Source of the DNA: Orthonyx spaldingii
Lineage: Eukaryota; Chordata; Aves; Passeriformes; Orthonychidae
Length of the DNA: 64,000 bases
NCBI GenBank assembly: GCA_013397795.1
Contig: VZTJ01005995.1
Span: 806,001-870,000, forward strand
Reading direction: 5' to 3'
Every line of letters begins with the position of its first letter. The stretch's first letter is position 1. The notes under the pieces are model-generated. The model had not been told where the DNA came from. It worked only from the letters and a program-made list of their open reading frames with translations, and did no database searches. Below are positions 46,103 through 58,834 of the stretch, one piece after another. The position numbers were made by a program, and so were the translations under genes.

Positions 46103-47376
46103 CTTCAAGGTTATAAGTACAGACACATATATTAAAAAATGTATAAAGAGAATTAGAGTGCATATATGATATCAATTCAAATGTCATTACATCAAATAGT
46201 ATAAACAGTATACACCTTGAAATGATCTCAGTTGTATTTTGCTGGTTAATAAAATCATTCATGCATCATTATTTTGATTTGCCTCTACTTTGGCATGTTA
46301 GATAAATTGCCTTCTTTATTCAGGTGCACAGTACCATGACATATTAAACCTGGTTTTGACATTTCTAGAAAGAATAGTGAGAATTTGTGGATGGGAAATA
46401 TGGTATCTTTCATGCTTATTTAGAGCGATGCAGCAATGTGTGAATTGTTGTTCTACTACATTCACCTTTCACTTCATGTGTTGCAAATATTACAGGAGAC
46501 AGATATTTTCACACATTAATTAGCAATTAAAAACCTTATAAATAAAAACGATCCATAGAAATTTGTCTTATTAAGATGCAAACTATTATTCCAGATGACT
46601 TTTAAATATTAAATAAACAGAAGTGTTGAAGACTGACTACTAACCATGCAAGAACATCTTCAAAAACAATTTGTTGAATATTAATGAACTGAAAATGTCA
46701 TTTCTGGTCCAATTACTACAAGTAATTACGTTTTTTTAATTATGGAGGAAGTGGAATTTTAATAAGGTCAATTTTACAATTACAGTTTTGAAAAAAATCC
46801 TAATTGTATTATCATCTTATATAAAAGATAGAATCAACTCAATAACATCTGCTGAACTTAACGTAAAGAGAGAAAACATACTCTGCTAATTCAGTAGGAA
46901 GTGACATTTTAATGAGATAAGGTTTGTTATTAAAGGTGGAAAATAAAATATTTTACCTATGTATTATTTATAGTAGCAAAAAAACCTGATGGCATTGCAT
47001 TCAAAATATTTTATACTAATGATTGAAAGCACAAACATTTGCTTTTTCATTTAAAATATTTATTGTATAAGTGTTAAGTTTACTGAAATCAAAACACTTA
47101 CTTCCTAGCTTGGAGAGATACTACTTTGTACTAATATTTGTTCTAACTTCAGTTTTTATAATAAAGTTCAGTTCTTTGCTATAAAAACATAATTCAGTCA
47201 AGTTTGTATTATTTCTGAAGATTTGAAATCTCAAGGGTCAATAGTTTGTGCACCTTGTTATTTAGTGTTTCTCTTTGATAAAATATATGCTTATTGAGCT
47301 CTTTGATACAACTTTAAAAGTTGGTTGCAATTCAAATAATTTTCACCTTTAACCCGGAATGTGAATTTTATTGAAC

Positions 47377-47401
47377 AGATTGAAATTTGAAATTTCAATC
47401 T
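47377..47401. repeat. Perfect inverted repeat (12-bp arms, 1-nt centre)
   Basis: agattgaaattt, then g, then aaatttcaatct. All 12 pairs match. Confidence 0.95.
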
Positions 47402-49398
47402 TGAATTAAGCTAGCCCAGATGCAGGGAGCATTGCCATTACAAGCTAAATTTTCTTAATCCTATACTATGTCTGCTCTCATAAGCTATGGAATGCAGACC
47501 ACTTATTACCCATGCAAATAGAAATATAGGTCCACAATTATTTTTTTTTAATGCAACCAGTCATTCTAGGAAAGGAATAAGTACACACTCAATATATCAG
47601 TAAAGATATAAACTGTTACTTACACTTTGAAGAGAGGTTTTTCAGTAAAGGAATATCTCTTCCTATTGAACCATCTACACTGTATTGTAGTTATTTGCTT
47701 GTGGAAATGCCTAATAAGAAAGTATCACAAGGCTTATTATCTGGAAAACTATGTTATATCTGTCTCTTATCCTCTTTCAGACAGAAAAGAAGTGTTTTTA
47801 AAAATTTTTATTATTCCAGAGAAGGAAAAAATCTGACTGAAATTAATTACTAGTAGGTCACAAAGTAATAGGTCAATATTTGTCTTTAATAAATAAAGGA
47901 AATGGATTAAGAAACAAATCTAAGAATCAGTAGCACATAATCCAAGGATTATGTACAGCATTTGTCTTGCAGATAGCATTTTAATTAAAGATATGTAAAT
48001 AGTATATTAACCACAGTCATTTTCTAGTCTGTGTGTGTGTGCATTCATCTGATATCCACATTCCGTTAATCCAATCTGGTGACTTCTTCATTAAAATTAG
48101 GACGAGGTGTTTTCTCAATTACAGCTTTGATGTCCTCTAACCATAAAAGTGTACAAAGTAGCAGGAGCAGCATGCTACCACAGCTTGAAACCTGTTGTGC
48201 TTTAGTAGTTCAGCTAGGTCAAAGTGACATTTCAGTAGCATGAATTTCTAGCTTTGCAGCTGAAGTCCATCTCTATTTGTATGTTTTAAAACTTTATACC
48301 ACATTTTTAATTTATCAGATATTATGGGATACTCTGTAGATAAATTGTCCAACAGAGCTGATAGTGTTTACTCTGTTAATTTCAGATGTTTAAGCAGATG
48401 TCTTTATGCCTTTATAGTGAGGGGTCTGTTATATTTGAAAGCAAGACAGCAATAAGCAGATTTTTAAAAGAAAAATGTAGATGATTTTTTTCCCTTTAGT
48501 AAAAAAGGGAAACAGATTTTTCCTTAGTGACTCTGCATGTGTCATGGAGACAACAGTCTACCAGAGATACAGCCTAAATGGCTGTGACTGTGAATCTGAG
48601 GATTTTCCAGTCAGGTTCCTTGACACCATATTAAATCAAGATAATAAGTTGTAGGTGCACAGAAATGAGAAAAAAAATAATCTTTACAAAACTAGTAGAG
48701 ATTTCAGGTAGGTTTTTGTGCCCTTGTAGTCCCAGAAAATAAGATGTTGGCATTGCTCATATCAGACACCAGGACCCCAGGATTATTCAGGATTTGTGCA
48801 GCTTGGAGAATTTTGTAGCTTGTAATAGTTATCATCAATAGCCAACTGACTATTGTTTAATTTTTGCTTGGCTTGGTAAAATTGATATAATATTGAAATA
48901 AGCATATGTACATATGTATATTTGTGTGTGTTCCTAGAGGAGTTTTGTGACATGGGATTACTTTATCATTGGAGATTTGTTGTTTTTCCTTAAACTATGC
49001 AGTATGAACTAATATTATTTAATACTTCTTAATTCTGTTGATAACTCACCATTATTTCTTAAGGCCAAGATATGTAAAGCATAGATAGTATTTCTGTTAA
49101 TAATATTGTTTCCAATTGCACTTGTAATTTAACTTAAAACAGTGTCTGCAAATGTTTCCAATTATTAAATTTTTTCCCCTAGAGTTTCTGTTTATGAAGA
49201 TTCTAAAAAAAGCCTTATTTTATTGAGATTTCATTATAATGTGTATGCCTATTCACACTGTCTGTCTAAAAGTATTAATATAAAAAAATCCACTGAGATA
49301 TACAGTATTTTCTTTATTAGGGCACCCTTTTACAACACAAGGAGGTGCTACTAGCACAAATGCAAAATAGAATAGATAATGCATGGTTCTAAATTTCT

Positions 49399-49444
49399 CT
49401 CTCTCCCTTACACATAAAATATCTCTCTCCCTTACACATAAAAC
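49399..49444. repeat. 24-bp tandem duplication (2 copies)
   Basis: 'ctctcccttacacataaaa' occurs at 49401 and 49425, offset 24 bp, within a CT-rich start. In the minus frame it gives a repeated CVRERE-type octapeptide, which is incidental. Confidence 0.9.
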
Positions 49445-52400
49445 CAATGTATACAGCAACAGAAAACATCACACTAGAATTCATTTTAAATTCTTATATT
49501 TAGATTTACATTTTTAAACACGATGCTGGCAGAAAAAAAGGAAAGGAAGAGCTAATATATAACCTTGAGAAAGACTGAACTAATACTGTGACTCCTGATA
49601 AAATTTTAACATGTCAAGTTAAGGGATATATTCTTAAGTCTTATATCCCAAAATGCATGTGGGTTCCTGGAACATAAGTTCTAAGTTCTGTGCCTGGAAT
49701 CACATAAGTACCTAGGAAGGACAAAGCCTACATTGTGAACAGGGTAGAAAAATTGATAGAGTTTTCAAAATAATTAAAATCGTGTTCATTTCTGAATTTA
49801 GATATCTGAGGGATTGATATATGTTACAACCTTTGCTAATTCAGAATCTCTCATTCAGAATTTTCATTTAAGATTGAAATCTTCAAATCCTTGTTAGAAG
49901 GGGTGATCAGGGTTCACATTCACTTTTTTCTTTTTCAAAAAATCTAGATTAAAAACAGACTACTTCCCTTTTATCTAAATTTCTTGTGTCTCCCTGTCTT
50001 TGAATATTAAGAAGAACAGCTAATTCAAAGGCATTTCCTTCAAGAGAAGGTGGTGGAGAATCCACAGAAAATTTTCTTATGAAAATATCAAAATGCTCAG
50101 AGAGAGAACGGAAAATATAGATCAGCTTAAGTACCCACTCCATTTCTAAATGCACCTTCTCTGGCATTGTTTTTAATCTTCATGGAACAGTCAGGAGTAT
50201 TTTGTGAATATGGTACACAAACTTCACAAATAAGAGGATGCAACAAAAAGAGAGAAATTAACAAAAGAGAGCATAGTGTCTTTCCTTCCCTTTTTTCCCT
50301 AGAAGAAAATGACAGCAAAATTTTAAAAATAGCAGTAGGAATTACAAATTCTTTTCTCAGCTACAAGATAGATATTCTCTGTAAGCCAGAAGAATGGAAA
50401 GAAATGCCCAATCAGGCACAAAACCAGCCACAATGTTTAGAGTTAAGTATAACAGTAATGAATTTGGGTATTTTATGTTGTCTCACTACTTCAAATCTAT
50501 GCTGCTAAGTAAACATATTTGACTCTAAATAACACAAAAGTAATTCATTCTGTCTCTTAAACAGTAAAAATCAAAAGAATGTTAGAACACCATTACTTTT
50601 GGAGGAGCCTAGTTTATGCAAGTTTCCTAATTCAGATCACAAAATTAAGATAAATCCTCCAAACTGCTATATACATAAACTTGCACAAAGTGTTAAAACC
50701 TTTCTTCTCTCTTAAGAATTTATCTTTTTCTTTCTTTTTTGTCTATAAAAAGATACCTAAAAATCAAATGCATCACTTTTATATTGCTTAATGTCTCTAC
50801 TAATAAAGATCTAAACCAAAATCTAAACCAAAAGAGAACAGAAAAAAATAAAAGGCTGAGAGATTCTCCACTGAAAAGCAAAGGAATACTGACTATTGGG
50901 AAAAACAGAAAAATAAAGAAGATGATGTAAACAGTGTGAATGTAAATTTAAAACTATTGTTTTTCTATATTGCCTTTTCTGTCTCTGTGGTTTCAATCTC
51001 TTTTAATTAATTCTCACTTTTGGACCTCAGAATATGGACCTTTAAATTTTTATATTTCATTTTTTGTCCATTTTCTTTACATAAGAGATATGCACATCCC
51101 AAATTTTCTGAAAGAAATAGCTGTTGAAACAAATTTCCCATGAGCAGGCTAATAAATAATAAGTTTTGAGTACCAAATAAACCGTATAGACATGGTATGG
51201 TTTAGTATGTACTGCATTCATACTCTGGTACATTAATAGACTAACTAGCAGGGGCAATATTTTCAGTAGACATCTGAAAATCATGATGGTGAGTCATATA
51301 AACACTGGTCTATTACTCAAAGAAAGTTTAAAAACTTGAGTTTTTCATTTGGTAAAAGATAGTCAATTATTTGTAAAAGAATGTGAAGGGGGGAAAGGAG
51401 GCTCATTGAACAAGTATAAAATATTATATTCTTATAACTGGTATACACAATTGATACTGAACTGACACCCAAGACCTGTCTTCATGGAGCTGGATCCTGT
51501 TGCAACACAGAACTACAGGACATAGACATTATGCCCACTTCTGGCCTAGGTCCTAAATCCTAAATAACTCTCTATATACTTCTTCCTGAGGCTTCATTAT
51601 CCTTAAAGCATAACTGATAAGGATTTCCTTGATCAGAAATTTTACAAAGCAGACAATATAATTCTTCTTTTGTTTTTCCACAATCTTCATTAAAGACAGT
51701 GGTGACATTATGAGAAGCAAATGAATAATTCATCACAACAGTCACTAAATCATTACTGATAAAATTCTATTTTGCCTAACAATATTTGTTGTTTGATAAA
51801 TCTCATTGGGGTAGTCTGGTCAAAATACCAACCAATTACAATTGCTAACTTATCTTCAGTACAGCACAAAAAGGCAATTCTTTTGAATGCTGACAGTTTC
51901 ACAGGTACAGTTAAGGTTAATGTAAAACCGTAGACAGAAAATTAATTTCATCAAGAAGTACGCCATGTAAGAGAAACCAGTATAGAATATAACACATAAT
52001 AGATGGCAACATTAACCTACTGAAGGGACATCCAAAGGCTTGCTAAGTACCTAGGAGCACCATCCTAGTTGTTCATTTTTAACTACCTCATTCAGTGCAT
52101 GACCTTGTGTTACTCCAGTGATTAATTCTGAATAAACATTAACCTGTAAGTGTCTGTTGAATTGGACAGAATGATCTCTAATAGACGTATAAGCTGCACT
52201 AACTTCATTTTAAGGTTTACCACAGTCAGGGATAAGCCGATTTTAAAAACATTTAATTTAAAACCAATTTACTTATTAACTGAATTACCCACAAATTTGG
52301 TGAACAGAAGGATTTTGTTTGTACAGCAGGTGCATGCAAAAAGATTGTCACAGATCTGATCGTTTTTCTCCTGGTAAATTTTAAGCTCTCAAAGCCCTCC

Positions 52401-52598
52401 AAAATGCAAGTGCTGTAGTGACTCCAGTGATCTCAGTAACAGAATTCTCAGCAGGTTTGTTGGTGTCAGTTACACATGGGAAAACTTATGACTAATCACA
52501 TGGGAAAAAGGTTGTACATCTTCAGTACCCTCAGACTGGAGAGGGGACAGGAAATTCCTTTTTTGATCAATACCTTACGGTATCCAGACTTGGTTGGT

Positions 52599-52880
52599 TG
52601 TGACAGCACAGAAACCTCTTTCTCGTGAGAAAGAATCTATTTATTTATATAAACTAAGATAAAGGTAGTGAAACTCTTATGAATCGAGGTGGCCAATTAG
52701 CTGCGGGGGGCGTGCGGTCACAAGCCAATCAAGTGGGAGTCCATTTTGTATATAAAAGCTGAATTTAATAAATAAATAAATCTGTTATGGCACTTGACAT
52801 CTCGACTTCCCATGTTTCGACATCCGCTCACAGCGACGTTTGGTTGGTTGGTCTGTTGGTTTGTTGATTTCTTGGCGCAG
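52599..52880 (+). mobile_element. Probable ERV LTR, U3-R-U5-like organisation
   Basis: A GC- and CpG-rich island in AT-rich DNA with promoter parts in LTR order: two CCAAT boxes (52693-52697 and 52725-52729), a TATA box TATAAAAG (52751-52758), then overlapping AATAAA signals (52768-52781). These are followed by a CG-rich segment (ctcgacttcc, ccgctcacagcgacg) and 'tggttggttggtctgttggtttgttga' before 'ttggcgcag'. This fits an avian endogenous retrovirus LTR, possibly class II. Ends and family are uncertain; no gag, pol or env was seen nearby. Confidence 0.6.
52751..52758 (+). promoter_or_regulatory. TATA box of the LTR at 52599
   Basis: TATAAAAG, 22-26 bp downstream of the second CCAAT box and just ahead of the polyadenylation signals. 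Confidence 0.6.
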
Positions 52881-52889
52881 TGCTAAAGA

Positions 52890-53879
52890 GAATGAGGTCT
52901 TTCCTGGTCAGAGATTCTTGTCTCTGTAATTCAAGTAATACATTCTAGTAAATATTTGCTGCAAAGATTCCTTTAAAGAGTTTCTTACTTGAGAATTCTT
53001 TGCCCATATTTAACTCAGGAGAAGTGTAAGCTTGGGGAGCAGAGAGAGAAAATTGGAATTCCTCCTTAGAGTAAGTTTTACTAATAGAGGTAAGTCTTCT
53101 GGAAGTAATAGGATTGTTTTTTTATGAAGAGGTTCTGTTTTGGGTTTGGGTTTTCTTTCTTGTTTGATTGGTTGGTTGGTTTTGTTGGATTTTCTGTTGG
53201 TTTGCTTTGGTTTAGTTCATTTTGGTATGTTTTTTTTTACATTTTTCAGAATGGGCACACTTCATTGGCATCCGTGTACATTTGCATGTACTCGTGATTA
53301 TTCTGACATGTCATCAAGACATCTGAAGGTACATGTAAGGGGAAGTAGGGAAAGCCACACTGAGGAGTACCTTTTTATAATACATATATTGAAACAACAA
53401 GAATTACTTTGAATGTGTACTATATTGACAGAGACCTCTATAGATACTCAAAAATTAATGTCTGTTCATTACTTCTCATTCAACATTCAAAGCACCACAA
53501 TTGTTCTCAGACTTGCAGTTTGGAATAAAATGGATACATTTCAAGAGTGAGTACATTTTGGATTTGAATTACCTAAATTAATGAACTGAAGGAGGCTTAT
53601 ACATCAGTTCTGAAATTATGTTCATCTTTTTTGTGGTCATTTATTCTCATAACAATCTTTTTGGCAACAACGTCCCAAACTCACTTTCTTGTTCTTATTC
53701 AAAAGATAATTTAGCTAATGGATCATAATGGATTCACATTAAATTCATACTATATATGTTCCATGAACAAATCTGTTTTCTTTCTGCTCTATTATGCATG
53801 AAAAATTGTAGACAATTAAACTATCCCAAATCCCCCCAAAATGTTTTTTTCTAAAAAAGAATTTTCATTGTTTAAGTAA
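52890..53879. other. AT-rich DNA with G/T low complexity
   Basis: G/T-rich low complexity at 53120-53220; otherwise nothing recognised. Confidence 0.5.
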
Positions 53880-53908
53880 TGCAATGTACACTGCATGAGT
53901 ACATTGCA
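53880..53908. repeat. Inverted repeat, 10-bp arms
   Basis: TGCAATGTAC (53880-53889) and GTACATTGCA (53899-53908) around a 9-nt loop, 38 bp upstream of the candidate exon at 53947. Confidence 0.9.
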
Positions 53909-53946
53909 CATAAGCAATAACCATAGTGTTTTTTCCACCTAAATAG

Positions 53947-54007
53947 AGAAGACAACTTTGAAGAATTGTGCAAGGAGACCAAAGAAAGTGAGATGCTTAA
54001 AGAACAG
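53947..54007 (+). CDS. Candidate internal coding exon, 61 nt (gene unknown)
   Basis: Flanked by an acceptor (ttttttccacctaaatag, ending at 53946) and a near-consensus donor (AACAG|GTAAGTTTT from 54008). Two of three frames are open throughout. One reads EDNFEELCKETKESEMLKEQ, strongly acidic and soluble-looking; the other begins K-T-T-L-K and is basic. The second frame is the one reached if it were joined to 45203-45281. Length is 61 nt, so skipping it would shift the frame. I do not recognise the gene. A chance combination of splice sites is possible at this length. Confidence 0.4.
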
Positions 54008-54019
54008 GTAAGTTTTTTT

Positions 54020-56695
54020 TAAGTTCTGTTTGTGATCAATTAAAAAATGTTTATAATTGACCTATATTTACTTATGGCTATGTTGTACATTTCCTTTTCC
54101 TGTTACCAAAGTGAACTGCTTTGTTCTGCAAGTTAAAAATTGATATGTACCTCTCAATAACATAAATGTATGAATATTTTATTGCTGACCTAAATTGGAC
54201 CTTTTATTCATACATAAAAGAGAGATATAATTCACTCATTCATCGCTAATAATATAATTAATAAGCTTCATATCTATCAATAACCATATAATTATATTTT
54301 TAAGCCATTAAATATGATAAATTTAGATATAATGGGCTGATATCAATGATGATAAGCTGGCATTTCCTCAGATGTTGTGCATATACTGCTTGAGCTAATA
54401 GTCTATAAGAAGTTACTAAAGAAGGAAAGAAAAACCTAGCAGAACATATTCATTTTCTCTTACAAAATGATCATTGTTCATGTTTATCTCCAGCATTTAT
54501 ATAAATGACAAATACCTTCCAAAAGTCACAAATGATATCTCAGAGAAAAATTTGAAACCAGTTGCTCCTTTAGTTATTAACTTGCATGTAGTTACAGATA
54601 ACTTGCAAAGAAAAGCGTGGGTTTGTACTACTTTCATAACTTAAAAATCATGACTAAGAGCTCTACTTGCTCAGAACCACAGAGAAAAAAAGAAATAAAT
54701 ACAAATGTAGCTCCTAGCAGCCAGGAAGAAAGACTAAATCATAAAATATTTTTTTTAAATTAAGAAAAACAATTTCTCAAATTATCTCCAGAATTTTTAT
54801 TCCTTCTATGTTAGACGTGAATGTAAGATTAGGATTTACAGTTTGAAACCTTTTTCTGGCTTTTTTTCTTTTTTTTTAATGGAGAATTGTTTTGTTTTTT
54901 TTTTCTCTCACAGAGTCAAAGGAACACTTACTGCCACATACCATTTAGTAAAAAACTGTTAACTGTCAAACACATGAACTTTGGAAACTGTTTATCAGTG
55001 TCTGCCTAATCCTTATTATTTTAAACAATTCCCTACCTTTTAGACTGTAGAAACCTACTACAGGGTAAACATGATACCAAAGAGCTCTGAAGAACGGCAG
55101 AATTTTGAACAACAAAATATTTTTTTACATTTCTTAATGGTTAATCTGTAGCAGAAAAAATCTGGACATTGGCACCTTACATACATGGTTATATACCCCA
55201 CGGTATATAAATTCTATTTAGCTAGCTTTGACTTGAGAATTTCACCCAAAAAGAGAAATTTCAGCCCAGGATCTAAAAATTAACCTGTAGAGACACTAAC
55301 AAATGAGAAAAAGTACAACAAATTAGTTAAGACCATTTAGATGGCATCTTATTCAGTGTTCAAGTCCTGAAAGAAACTCTTAAGAAGCAAATTGCATTTC
55401 TTTCTTTTCTTTCTTTTTTGGATGTGGGATGTGATTTCTTATGCTTGAGTTCCATAATCCTTGGTGATTATGAATATGTTGTACTAGCTTTTGTAACAAG
55501 CCAACATTTGCACCAATTAGTTCTACTAGAATAGAATTCTGTTTATGGGGGCACTCAAACATGACAGCTATACCGCTTTGATTTTCTGTACCTTAAATGT
55601 AGCATAAATACTCTTAAAATCACATCAGAGCAACATTCTCTGAATTAGCTGTAAACTCCTCAGCTGTGTTAGTCTTTGCTAGAGATCATAAGGACAAATG
55701 ATACTTTTGAATGAGAGGAGACTTGCCAATACACGCTAAAGATCTTTAGCAGATGGTATTTCTTCAAAAGAATTGTGGAATATTTTGACATGAATCATTT
55801 CAGGAGGGAAAAAACAGAAATAACATGGGTATTTTACTCTAAAAATTTTCTCCACCTGTCTCACATATAATTGCTTTAAAGGTCTCTGCTGTACATTCAA
55901 TTAAATAGAACATATTTAGTCAATTAAATGTAAACAAAAGGGGTTTTCTAAATATTCCGCTAATTTAATTGATGACATATATCTTTATTCATATACACCT
56001 AAATAAATACACTACAGGAGTATTTTTATACTAAGTGATGAATTTTAGTTATCTTAACCTAACCTTCAGGCATGCCAACTCCTAGAACAGAATCTAGAAT
56101 TCAGTTCAACCCTGAGTCACAGGGCTCCAGGCTGGAATCTCTTCGTTGCTTCCAAGAGCCTTGCACCTTTTCTGAACACTGGCAAGGCTTCCAGAAAGAT
56201 ATCCTTGCTCCAAACAGTCACCTCATGATTATGAGAATGCAAATTGTTGCAGACACTGTCACTTTTTCTCTTCTAGTACTCCAGGCATGCAGAAACAAGG
56301 TATGCTATTATATAGACTTTTTAATATCAGGGATCTCAACTTTAGTTTTTAGGGGGTATGACTATTTTAAGTATTTTGCATGGTCTTTAAGTGTTTCTGG
56401 CATCAAGTTTTTGAGATAACTGATCGCAGGAAGAGCAGAGACTGAATAACGAAAGCATTTTCATTCAGAATTTTTGGGCTTAGGCACCGCTACAGGAAAT
56501 TCCATTAAAGATACCAAGACTTTTTTTTCCATCTAGCTCCTACTGTCTCTTTATTTACAGTTAATTAAACATTTTTCAGCTTGTAGCTACTACCAAAGAA
56601 GCAAAAATATAATTATGAAAACACTATCCAAACAAGAAACTTCCATTTATTTTGGGGAGCTCTGGCTAAAGAAGAGATCTAAAATATCTAATATC
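54020..56695. other. AT-rich DNA; one open frame at 56072-56419
   Basis: Mostly AT-rich. The plus-strand frame 56072-56419 (115 codons) covers a more GC-rich part (56080-56250) and contains an acceptor-like ctctttttctcttctag (to about 56274) and a donor-like AACAAG|GTATGC (about 56301). No family recognised; it may be a non-coding exon or chance. Confidence 0.4.
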
Positions 56696-56699
56696 TAAA

Positions 56700-56775
56700 A
56701 TAGTCAGGAGTTGGACTAAATAACCCTTGTGTATCCTTTCAAACTCAGGATATTCTGTGATTCTATTCTATTTAT
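56700..56775 (+). mobile_element. CR1 LINE 3' end, very short
   Basis: 'ggagttggactaaataaccc' then 'tcctttcaaactcagga' and 'attctgtgattctattcta', a decayed CR1 terminus with its octamer tail, followed by a TATC-rich stretch. Confidence 0.8.
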
Positions 56776-56779
56776 CTAT

Positions 56780-58545
56780 CATTTATTGATCTATTTATCT
56801 GTCATCCACTTATGTTTCAGTATTATCACATTAATTCATTGGAAGAAAGTTATTGTGATTTTATTTCGGTCAGAAATACATAGGAAGGAATAAATTATGC
56901 TGTTTCCTGTAATTCATAGTTTAATACTGCCAGATCTGTTTTAAAAATCTGAATATCCTAACATACTTGGTTAATCAGGAACAAATTTCAGAGAGAGAGA
57001 GATATCTTTTATATATCCACACTTGGCAGCAACTCATGTCTTCGCTGAGATGCTCAAGTAATTCTGGCATGAGCACTGGTTTTGACTGCTTATTACACAA
57101 TTGTTCAGATTGTCTTCAGAAGCTGTACTTATGGGTAGTAATATCTATGAAATGCTCTGAATGGAAACATATTAACAAGTCATCATGAAAATCCAACAGT
57201 TTGAGTAACTCTCTGATTACCTACCATGACACTCTTTTACCCAGAGCAGGAACACTTTCCTACATAATCAGTAGCAAAAATTTGTACTGAAAAATGTGCA
57301 GGGAAATGAAAAAAACACGTCACTAACTTTCCTATAAAGAAAAGTACTCAAATCTAAAATTCATAAGAAATAAAAAGTATTCATTTGTTATCTGTATGAT
57401 TAATATAACATTTTAGAATAATTATCTTACTTTATACCTTTGTATGACATGTCAGAATGAATATTAGTGAAATTGTGGTCATGGAAACAGATTACCCATT
57501 ATTACACAGCTGGAATATAAATATGCTCCAGGCAAGCAAGTATTGTTTTTTCTCTAAATTAGGTTTTCACTTGCAAAAAAAAAGGATTTTGTTTGCTTGT
57601 TTGTTTGTTTGTTTGAGGGAGTAAGTGAAAAATATGCAAGTAAAATTGTTAGGTAGAGAAAAGTGGAGATTCATATAAAATAATTCAACATAATAGTGTA
57701 TCTGAAATCTGAGGTTTGGTGTTGTTAATATAAACCAGTGACACTTAACACCTTAAGTAATGAAAATATTAAACTATTTGATGACAGTGAAACAGGAGTA
57801 ATAACACAAAGAACTGAAAATGAGACAGAAAAATATATCTTTGTCACACAGAATAATTCAATGCACTATTCTGCTACCAATGAACAAATCTCAGGGGTGT
57901 AACTATTTCCCTGCAGTCAGGGACTATTCAGTAGTTATAAGTCCCAGTGTCTCTTTTAACATAAGTGGCAAAATAAATAAACTGGGGGCAGAACATGGAA
58001 CACCCAGAACCAAACAAACAGAAGCTCTATATAAATTTAATTAAGAGAGTTCGCAGCTCTCACTTGCCCTCCAATAAAGAAAATTTGACTGAAAATTTAT
58101 TTCACTGAATCCTAAAGCACTGGATGTTCTAATTAAAGCCATAAATAATGTACAAATGCCATGTATTCTTTTTATAAGCTATTTTGCTATAATTTTTAAA
58201 GAATGTCTCAGTAATGTTATTGCTCTCCTTTCTGTAAGCAGCAAATCTGCTACTCCAACCCTGTGTTATTTTTAGACTCACAGAAAAAAAAATAAAAAAA
58301 AAATGGAAAGAAAAAATAGGGGAAGAAAAAAAAAAAAAGTAGAGACTTTCTCTTGTCTGGAGCCCCAAGTTTAAAAGTAGCCACATATTGAAATCTTTCC
58401 CAGACAAAACTCTCTGCAGGAAACAAACATAATATTATGTGAATACAGTACCTCAGTAAGGTCTCAGGAAAGAAGAACTGCATTGATTTTAAGAAAGGAT
58501 AGATATTTCCATGGAGTAAAGCATTTACTGTTACATCCTTACACG
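56780..58545. other. AT-rich DNA with A-rich and (GTTT)n tracts
   Basis: Contains (GTTT)n at 57590-57615 and A-rich low complexity at 58280-58340. No gene recognised. Confidence 0.5.
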
Positions 58546-58549
58546 TTTA

Positions 58550-58830
58550 CTGGGCAGCTGAGTGGAATCTTCCCCAGTGTCCAATACATTCAATGCCAGC
58601 TGGCTCTGAGAGGGAGTGCTACTCGCTGGGACTGAGCCCATGAGTAAAGGTGGTTGTGCCTCTGAGATAACGTATTTAAGAAGGGGGAAATAGTGCTGTG
58701 CAACAGCGGCTGGGGACGAGGGTGTAAATGTGTAAGAGAAACAGCCCTGCAGACACCAAGGGCAGTGAAGTGGGAGGGAGAGGACGTGCTCCAGGCGCCA
58801 GGGCAGAGATTCTCCTGCGGTCTAAAAATG
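58550..58830 (+). mobile_element. ERV LTR 5' part (family A)
   Basis: 'gttgtgcctctgagataacgtatttaagaagggggaaa' (58653-58690), 'gctgtgcaacagcggctgggga' and 'ccctgcagacaccaagggcagtgaagtgggaggg' (58744-58778), then 'gtgctccaggcgccagggcagagattctcctgc'. These are the U3 and purine-rich blocks of family A, parallel to 5290-5460. The 3' two thirds are absent. 'tatttaag' at about 58673 may be the LTR TATA box. Confidence 0.8.
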
Positions 58831-58834
58831 AAAA

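Larger units (their letters stand above)
46110..52590. other. AT-rich DNA without recognisable gene
   Basis: About 6.5 kb with no gene recognised. Small repeats only: a perfect inverted repeat at 47377-47401, a 24-bp tandem duplication at 49399-49444, and a short (GT)n near 48031. Confidence 0.45.
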
